Source of the DNA: CAZDAM01 sp964503595
GTDB lineage: Bacteria > Muiribacteriota > UBA6191
DNA length: 17,050 nucleotides
Assembly (NCBI GenBank): GCA_964503595.1
Contig: CAZDAM010000076.1
Location: 1 to 17,050 of the forward strand
Direction: 5' to 3'
How positions within the stretch are numbered: the first letter of the stretch is position 1; each line of letters starts with the position of its first letter. A program made the position numbers and the translations under genes. The notes under the pieces were generated by a model. The model did not search any database, was not told the DNA's origin, and saw only the letters and a program-made list of their open reading frames with translations. Shown piece after piece: positions 12,592 through 17,050 of this stretch.

Positions 12592-14115
12592 TCAATTCCC
12601 CTTCTGCTGCTGTTCCCGAAGTTCTTTTCTTTTCAGCAGATTTTCATACCACTGAAGCCAGTAGAATCTTTGGGGATAACGCAGGTTATGTTCTTCAATA
12701 CGGGGAAGAATCCGAATCTTCCATTCAAGATAGGAGCCATTTTTGGTTTCATCTGCCAGAAAATCCAGAAACTGCATCAGGCGGGCATGCTCGCGGACAA
12801 AATAGAGCGGGTACTGATACATCATGGGGTTTTCTGCAATCGTCTTTAAGGGAGCATCACAGAAAAGCTCTTTTTCAGGATCATAGAAGGCCTTCACAAA
12901 AGCTGTGAACAGGGTTTCCATCTGTTCAAAGAATTTTCTGTTATCCGTTTTTTCCACACTTTGCATCAGCTGAAGCAAGGCGAAGAACTCAATCTGGGTT
13001 TCAAAATTGGTGAATTTTCTCTCGGTGGTAAAATAAATCAGACCATCTTCACGGCGGTAGCGTTCAATCAGACGGGCAAACCGGGCCATCCTCTGCTTTG
13101 GGTCTGCCTCTTCACCCAGAAAATCCAGATCCTCTTCACGCATAAGCTCCCGATCCACCAGAAGCTGAATCTTGTAGAGGATCTTCAGAAAGAGAATCTG
13201 GGAAATTGCCAGATCAAAGCGCCTTGGAGAAGGAGGAAAATGTTGCAGACGCTCCCGAAACTCCATCTTGAAATAGCGTTTGCTGGCATAGCCCGTTGAA
13301 TAGGCCGAAGCCTTTTCAAGCTCCAGATCGCGATGGATATAACGCATGCTCTTCAAAAAGGCCAGAAGAAACTCAGGCTGTCTGGTCTGGTAGTAAAAAT
13401 CCAGAAGCATTTCCAGAAGCTTGAAATTGAAAAAAGTGTACTTGCTTTCAGCAAACCAGGTGGAGAACCCCCGTGGCATGAAAAAGCTTCCTTCCACAAA
13501 ATCATAGTTTTCCGAACGAACCCACAAAAGAAACTGGTCCACATAATCCTTGAACCAGGGATGATCTCTTGGAAGGCTCAGAATATAGCGCCCCAGATCC
13601 AGGGACAGATGGTTGGGGTGGTTCATGGTGGCATCCAGGATGGACTGAACATTTTCAAAATTCAGCCTGGATTCACTCTGCCTTCCCTGAAAATCATTCA
13701 GCTCCTGCCGAAGCTGCTCGCGGGCATTCTTCCAGTTAAAGACCAACTGTTTGAGAACAGGCAGGGCCTCGTCCCGATTGGGCTTGGTGGCTCCAAGGTA
13801 AATCCGCCCCTCCCAGTCCAGTACAAAAAAACCCGGAATGGTCGGAAGAGAATAACGCACCGCAAGACTGGGATTCAGATCGTAATCCAGAAGCCCGATG
13901 ATCATCTCATCCCGAAAAAGCTTCAGATACTCATCATCCCTGGAAACCGCCTGCAAAAAGTCCCGGGTTTCCAGATCCACATCGGATCCGATGAACAGGA
14001 AAATCAGCTTGTCTTCAGCCTTGGCCTTTTGAAAAGTCTCTTCCGAAAAACCAAGAGAAAACGCAGCCGGCCGGGCCAGCACAAATAGAACTGTGAAAAT
14101 CAGACGCCAAATCAT
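12592..14115 (-). CDS. Exported thioredoxin-fold/YyaL (DUF255)-like protein lacking the active cysteines
   Basis: A 507-residue protein with a hydrophobic signal sequence (IWRLIFTVLFVLARPAAFSL). Residues 24-125 follow the thioredoxin-fold pattern of the DUF255/YyaL (SSP411) family: ETFQKAKAEDKLIFLFIG, then residues where the CHWCH-type motif should be (SDVDLETRDFL), DEMIIGLLDYD, a cis-Pro region LPTIPGFFVLD, and EGRIYLGATKP. No Cys is present at the motif, so no dithiol chemistry is expected. The long helical remainder (SWFAESKYTFFNFKLLEMLL-like text, FETQIEFFALLQLMQ) fits the alpha-barrel second half of that family. The family link is by pattern and moderate. It begins a subgroup with the lipoprotein and peroxidase genes, 29 bases after folK, with a -10 box in between. 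Confidence 0.6.
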   Translation of the reverse strand: MIWRLIFTVLFVLARPAAFSLGFSEETFQKAKAEDKLIFLFIGSDVDLETRDFLQAVSRDDEYLKLFRDEMIIGLLDYDLNPSLAVRYSLPTIPGFFVLDWEGRIYLGATKPNRDEALPVLKQLVFNWKNAREQLRQELNDFQGRQSESRLNFENVQSILDATMNHPNHLSLDLGRYILSLPRDHPWFKDYVDQFLLWVRSENYDFVEGSFFMPRGFSTWFAESKYTFFNFKLLEMLLDFYYQTRQPEFLLAFLKSMRYIHRDLELEKASAYSTGYASKRYFKMEFRERLQHFPPSPRRFDLAISQILFLKILYKIQLLVDRELMREEDLDFLGEEADPKQRMARFARLIERYRREDGLIYFTTERKFTNFETQIEFFALLQLMQSVEKTDNRKFFEQMETLFTAFVKAFYDPEKELFCDAPLKTIAENPMMYQYPLYFVREHARLMQFLDFLADETKNGSYLEWKIRILPRIEEHNLRYPQRFYWLQWYENLLKRKELREQQQKGN

Positions 14116-14123
14116 CGCTTGAA

Positions 14124-14132
14124 ATTATATCA
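14124..14132 (-). promoter_or_regulatory. Internal extended -10 promoter after folK
   Basis: The minus strand reads TGATATAAT: a perfect TATAAT (14124-14129) preceded by TG at -15/-14 spacing. It lies in the 29-base gap between folK and the gene starting at 14115, ending 8 bases before the ATG. There is no good -35, which extended -10 promoters can lack. It would let the last three genes be transcribed apart from the folate genes. Confidence 0.45.
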
Positions 14133-14144
14133 CCTGCCAGGAAG

Positions 14145-14654
14145 TCAGGCCGCTTTCAAAGAAACGGGGACTGCCACCTGTTCCAGAATTTCCTCAAAAT
14201 TGTTCAGCCTTTGAAAGAGTTCCTGCACCCGCCCCTGCCCGGGAATCAGAAGCCTGGGATTCAGATCCATCAAGGGATGAAGAACAAAAACCCTTTCGTG
14301 GATCCGAGGGTGCGGAAGGCTCAGTTCTTCACATTCATGCACATCATCACCCATGACCAGCAAGTCCAGATCGAGGGTTCTTGGACCATAGCGAACCTCT
14401 CGCTGCCGCCCGAATTCTGTTTCCAGTTTCCTTAAATGATGCAGAAGCTCAAGCCCATTCAGATCGCATGCAATCTCAAGAACTCCATTCAGATAATCCG
14501 GCTGGGGAACCGGGCCCCACGGAGCTGTCCGATAGATACCGGACAGGCGCCCGCCACCAAAGCTTCGGGCAAGTTTCAAGGCAGCATTCTGAATCTGCTC
14601 AAGCGGATTTCCCAGATTAGACCCAAGTGCGATATAGGCTGCTTTCTTTGGCAT
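14145..14654 (-). CDS. folK: 2-amino-4-hydroxy-6-hydroxymethyldihydropteridine pyrophosphokinase
   Basis: Transfers pyrophosphate from ATP to 6-hydroxymethyl-dihydropterin, making the substrate for dihydropteroate synthase. It has 169 residues, a normal length. Motifs in order: ALGSNLGN, SGIYRTAPWG, QPDYLNGVLEI, ETEFGRQREVRYGPRTLDLD with the metal-binding DLD, and LPHPRIHERVFVLHPL. The start ATG at 14654 is 2 bases after the folP-folB stop, so translation is probably coupled. It acts directly between the FolB and FolP activities of the upstream fusion, and in the cytoplasm. Confidence 0.96.
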   Translation of the reverse strand: MPKKAAYIALGSNLGNPLEQIQNAALKLARSFGGGRLSGIYRTAPWGPVPQPDYLNGVLEIACDLNGLELLHHLRKLETEFGRQREVRYGPRTLDLDLLVMGDDVHECEELSLPHPRIHERVFVLHPLMDLNPRLLIPGQGRVQELFQRLNNFEEILEQVAVPVSLKAA

Positions 14655-14656
14655 GG

Positions 14657-15811
14657 TCAGCTTTCACAACCAAGAACGATATCTTCCACCTGAAGGGTTT
14701 TGGCATACCTTGGCTTATGGACCCGAAGGACCAGACTTTGGCAGGGAAAGAGGGCCATCAGTTCTGCTTTCAGATTGCGGGCAAAACTCTCAAGAGTCCG
14801 GGAAGACTGATGGGCACAGAAATCACGTACAGCATCGCAGACCTTCACGTAATCGACACCGTTTTCCAAAGAATCGCAATCAGAAACATGTGGAAAAAGC
14901 CCGATCTTCAAATCCAGATGCAAGGTCTGGGGATTCAGCATTTCCTCTTCCAAAACCCCGATCACGGTACTGACATGAAGCCCGTTCAGTTCAAGGTACT
15001 GACGGGAGTGCTCAGAAATGGCCAAAGCCTCCCTCACTACAAGGGCATGCTTTAGCCCCAGGACATCGTGCACCCTCAAGACATCCACACCCATATCAGA
15101 TAGGCACAGATGAGCTGCCAGGCTTGCCGAGTCCCGATCCGATGGCTCCAGGACCGAATCCCCTAAAAGAGCCCGAATCCAGGATTTGCGGGAAACGCCC
15201 ATCAGAATTCTTTCATTCCCCTGGGCAAAACGCATGCACTCGCGCATAAGCCTGAGGTTCTGCGTCAGGGTCTTGCCAAAACCAATTCCCGGATCCAGAT
15301 AGACCGGAACCCGGTACTTCTGCCACCAGGGCCGACGATGGGAAAACCAGTCCTTCAGATCCTCCATAACGTCCTGGTAGTCCGTATGATTCTGCATCGT
15401 TTTGGGAGGAGCCGGAGAATGCATGATACAAACACTGGCCTGGGCTTTTTCCGCCCAGGAGAAGAGTTCTTCACTACCCCCGGAAACATCGTTGATCATG
15501 AAGACGCCCATCTCAAGGGCTTTTTTCTGAATCCGGGGTTTGGTCGTATCAACCGATACCCGGACTTTTTTCAGATCCAGTCCCTCAAGCACTGGTTTTA
15601 AGCGGGCCCACTCTTCTTCCTCACTGACAGGATCCGATCCGGGACGGGTCGATTCCGCTCCCAGATCCAATATGTCTGCTCCATCCCCAAGAAGCTTGTC
15701 ACAATGAGCTAGTGCAGCTTGTGTCTGAAGGAATTTCCCTCCGTCACTGAAGGAATCCGGAGTGATATTTACAATCCCCATAATCAGGGGGCGATGGATC
15801 TTCTTACTCAT
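14657..15811 (-). CDS. folP: Fused dihydropteroate synthase and dihydroneopterin aldolase (FolP-FolB)
   Basis: One 384-residue frame holds two folate enzymes. Residues 1 to about 265 are dihydropteroate synthase: IMGIVNITPDSFSDGGKF, LDLGAESTRPGSDPVSEEEE, VSVDTTKP, INDVSGG, LDPGIGFGKT, MGVSRKSW and VDVLRVHDV. Residues 273-384 are dihydroneopterin aldolase (FolB): LNGLHVSTVIGVLEEE, VDYVKV with Tyr about 321, TLESFARNL with Glu341, and RVHKP with Lys366, which are the residues expected for activity. No stop or start separates them. The fusion joins the steps on either side of FolK, whose gene follows. I chose the ATG at 15811, which overlaps the pabC stop by 8 bases (ATGAGTAA); further upstream in-frame ATGs exist but add non-homologous sequence. 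FolB-FolK and FolK-FolP fusions are known; this order is less usual to my knowledge. Confidence 0.93.
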   Translation of the reverse strand: MSKKIHRPLIMGIVNITPDSFSDGGKFLQTQAALAHCDKLLGDGADILDLGAESTRPGSDPVSEEEEWARLKPVLEGLDLKKVRVSVDTTKPRIQKKALEMGVFMINDVSGGSEELFSWAEKAQASVCIMHSPAPPKTMQNHTDYQDVMEDLKDWFSHRRPWWQKYRVPVYLDPGIGFGKTLTQNLRLMRECMRFAQGNERILMGVSRKSWIRALLGDSVLEPSDRDSASLAAHLCLSDMGVDVLRVHDVLGLKHALVVREALAISEHSRQYLELNGLHVSTVIGVLEEEMLNPQTLHLDLKIGLFPHVSDCDSLENGVDYVKVCDAVRDFCAHQSSRTLESFARNLKAELMALFPCQSLVLRVHKPRYAKTLQVEDIVLGCES

Positions 15812-16532
15812 GCCGGGAATGGTACACAGGCTCATTCCAGATTGCATTAAGCCGTTCAAACCAATGGGTCGAACGGCAGGAAAAAGCCGTATTTTCAATC
15901 CCTCTCAGGCGCATGACCCCCTGGACAGCATTGGTCAGAAGAATTTCCTCAAAATCACCCAGGTTTTCAGGCCTTATTTCTTCTTCACTCCAAAAGGTTC
16001 CCGCCAGTTTTTCCTGAAAGAACCGGATTCCCAGTCCATGTAGTTTTGGCCCTTTTGGAAGCACAGGCTTCTGATTTCGAATCAGAATCAGATTCGTTGT
16101 AGCCCCTTCAAGAAGCTTTTGCCTGTCCTGAAAAATCGGCTCCCGTTCAGATCCTGCATGTCGAATTTCCGCCAGAACATCGAGGTAGTCAAGAGATTTG
16201 ATCTGAGGATTCCTGCGCTCATGTTGCACCAGATAGCCCTGAATTTCCCGAGTCCGGGGGAGATGCTTGAAGACAAACAGATCCCATCCCAGATCCGAGA
16301 CCATGATTCTCACCCGAATCGGGCCGGGGAAACTTAGCAGAGCATTTTGGGCGAAGTCTTCCAGCTTTCCTAAATCCGTATCAAGCCCAAGCAAAGCCGC
16401 CTGAATCACCAGACGATTCAGATGCTCCTTTAAAGAAACTGGAGAGGGATAAAGCAGGGTAGTAAAAACCCCTTTTCTGCCAAAAGTCTCAAGGGGCTTG
16501 CGATCCTGATTGGTAAAACTGGCTAGAACCAT
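15804..16532 (-). CDS. pabC: Aminodeoxychorismate lyase-like, class IV aminotransferase fold
   Basis: PLP enzyme expected to release pyruvate from 4-amino-4-deoxychorismate, giving p-aminobenzoate. It has 242 residues from the ATG at 16532, which overlaps the end of pabA by 10 bases; an in-frame GTG at 16571 would extend it. Motifs: GRKGVFTTLLYPSPVSLKEH with HLNRL, the PLP lysine in KSLDYLDVLAE (about K112), and LLEGATTNLILI with the conserved Glu about 142. The usual LPGxTR stretch is altered to LHGLGIRFF, so it is a diverged member, and a D-amino-acid or branched-chain aminotransferase cannot be excluded from the fold alone. Its place between pabA and folP supports PabC. Confidence 0.85.
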   Translation of the reverse strand: MVLASFTNQDRKPLETFGRKGVFTTLLYPSPVSLKEHLNRLVIQAALLGLDTDLGKLEDFAQNALLSFPGPIRVRIMVSDLGWDLFVFKHLPRTREIQGYLVQHERRNPQIKSLDYLDVLAEIRHAGSEREPIFQDRQKLLEGATTNLILIRNQKPVLPKGPKLHGLGIRFFQEKLAGTFWSEEEIRPENLGDFEEILLTNAVQGVMRLRGIENTAFSCRSTHWFERLNAIWNEPVYHSRHE

Positions 16533-17050
16533 CGGGCCAGGTTTTCCAGAAGCCTGGGCGATGAAGTGCACAAAAAGCTTTCCGGATGATATTGAACGGC
16601 ACAGGTCTTCTGGTTTTGGATGAAAACTCCCATGGCAGTTCCAAGGGAATCTTCCACACTCAGTTCCAGTCCGGCTGGAAGGTCCTTTGAGGCAATTCCC
16701 AACGAGTGATAGCGGGCTCCCACAACTTCTTTCATGCCCCGGTGAAGCCCGTCTTCATTGACCACCCTGAAGCTTTCCTTCAGACCATGGTGAGGGCGAT
16801 TCAAACGTTTAATGCTACCCCCATGAAGCTCAATGAGCATCTGCATTCCAAGGCAAATCCCCAATATCGGCTTCTTCCCCTGCCAACCCTTAAGCTTCTG
16901 CATTGAAAGCGGATAGTCCCGAGGATGACCCGGCCCCGGAGAAAACACCAGAAGCCTGGCCTCATTCTCAAGGCTTCCGGAAGATTCCTCAGAAGGTACA
17001 ACTCTCACCTCATCCAGTGGAGAAAGCCAGTGAGCCAGATTCCAGGTAAA
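16523..17050 (-). CDS. pabA: Aminodeoxychorismate/anthranilate synthase glutamine amidotransferase subunit (5' end outside window)
   Basis: Class I glutamine amidotransferase that supplies ammonia to the chorismate-using partner. The frame is open to the last base of the window; the GTG at 17006-17008 is internal, because residues before it (FTWNLAHWLSPLDEVRVV) match the normal N-terminal region after the missing DNFDS-type motif. About 10-12 residues are lost past the edge. Visible motifs: VFSPGPGHPRDY, the nucleophile Cys in GICLGMQM, ARYHSLGI, and the His-Glu pair in QYHPESF. TrpG and PabA cannot be told apart by motif, but pabC and folate genes downstream favour PabA, or a subunit shared with tryptophan synthesis. 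The partner PabB is not in the window and may lie upstream. Confidence 0.92.
   Translation of the reverse strand, partial: FTWNLAHWLSPLDEVRVVPSEESSGSLENEARLLVFSPGPGHPRDYPLSMQKLKGWQGKKPILGICLGMQMLIELHGGSIKRLNRPHHGLKESFRVVNEDGLHRGMKEVVGARYHSLGIASKDLPAGLELSVEDSLGTAMGVFIQNQKTCAVQYHPESFLCTSSPRLLENLARWF

Noticed and set aside
13333..14088. 251-codon plus-strand ORF
   Set aside because: It is opposite the thioredoxin-fold gene, and its peptide is a low-information mirror rich in Gln, Lys and Pro.

Overview
The window reads as chromosomal DNA from a flagellated Gram-negative bacterium. It encodes a flagellin, periplasmic and lipoprotein signal sequences, a GGDEF cyclase, and a WecB epimerase for surface polysaccharide precursors. 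Coding density is high and genes often overlap at their starts and stops (ATGA, ATGAGTGA, ATGAGTAA). The HNH protein at the left resembles the multi-copy HNH proteins of Bdellovibrio-like bacteria as I recall them, so Bdellovibrionota or another former deltaproteobacterial lineage is my best guess, held weakly. A run of exactly 100 N (9084-9183) looks like a scaffold join in a draft or metagenomic assembly.

Left part (1-5023). A flagellin cut off by the left edge meets an HNH endonuclease-like gene tail to tail. Upstream of the HNH gene is a gene-poor stretch (1956-2322) with a sigma70-like promoter and short repeats that look like a decayed copy of the HNH linker. Next come a secreted protein with a small-heat-shock-like C-terminal domain, a small membrane-anchored unknown protein, and a diguanylate cyclase with GGDEF and I-site motifs. 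The last two overlap by 8 bases.

Middle (5024-9083). A hairpin separates the cyclase from a convergent D-2-hydroxyacid dehydrogenase. Divergent from that is a CbxX-type AAA+ ATPase with a TerB-like N-terminus, followed 4 bases later by wecB. On the opposite strand is a HigA-like antitoxin. The last 28 codons of a Gp49/HigB-like toxin overlap its start; the rest of the toxin is lost in the N gap.

Right part (9184-17050). A 688-residue secreted protein of unknown function is followed by short ORFs that may be gene debris. Everything else is one minus-strand run, read right to left: pabA (cut by the right edge), pabC, a folP-folB fusion, folK, then a thioredoxin-fold/YyaL-like protein without its cysteines, a lipoprotein, and a glutathione peroxidase that ends at a probable terminator. 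The first four genes cover p-aminobenzoate synthesis (the chorismate amidotransferase subunit and the lyase) and three pterin steps to dihydropteroate. A TATAAT box just after folK could start the last three genes separately.

No clearly new multi-gene system is visible. The items most worth a second look are the FolP-FolB fusion, the secreted sHSP-like protein, the hidden toxin fragment at the assembly gap, the HNH-linker relic, and several -10-like boxes placed so close to start codons that leaderless mRNAs are possible.
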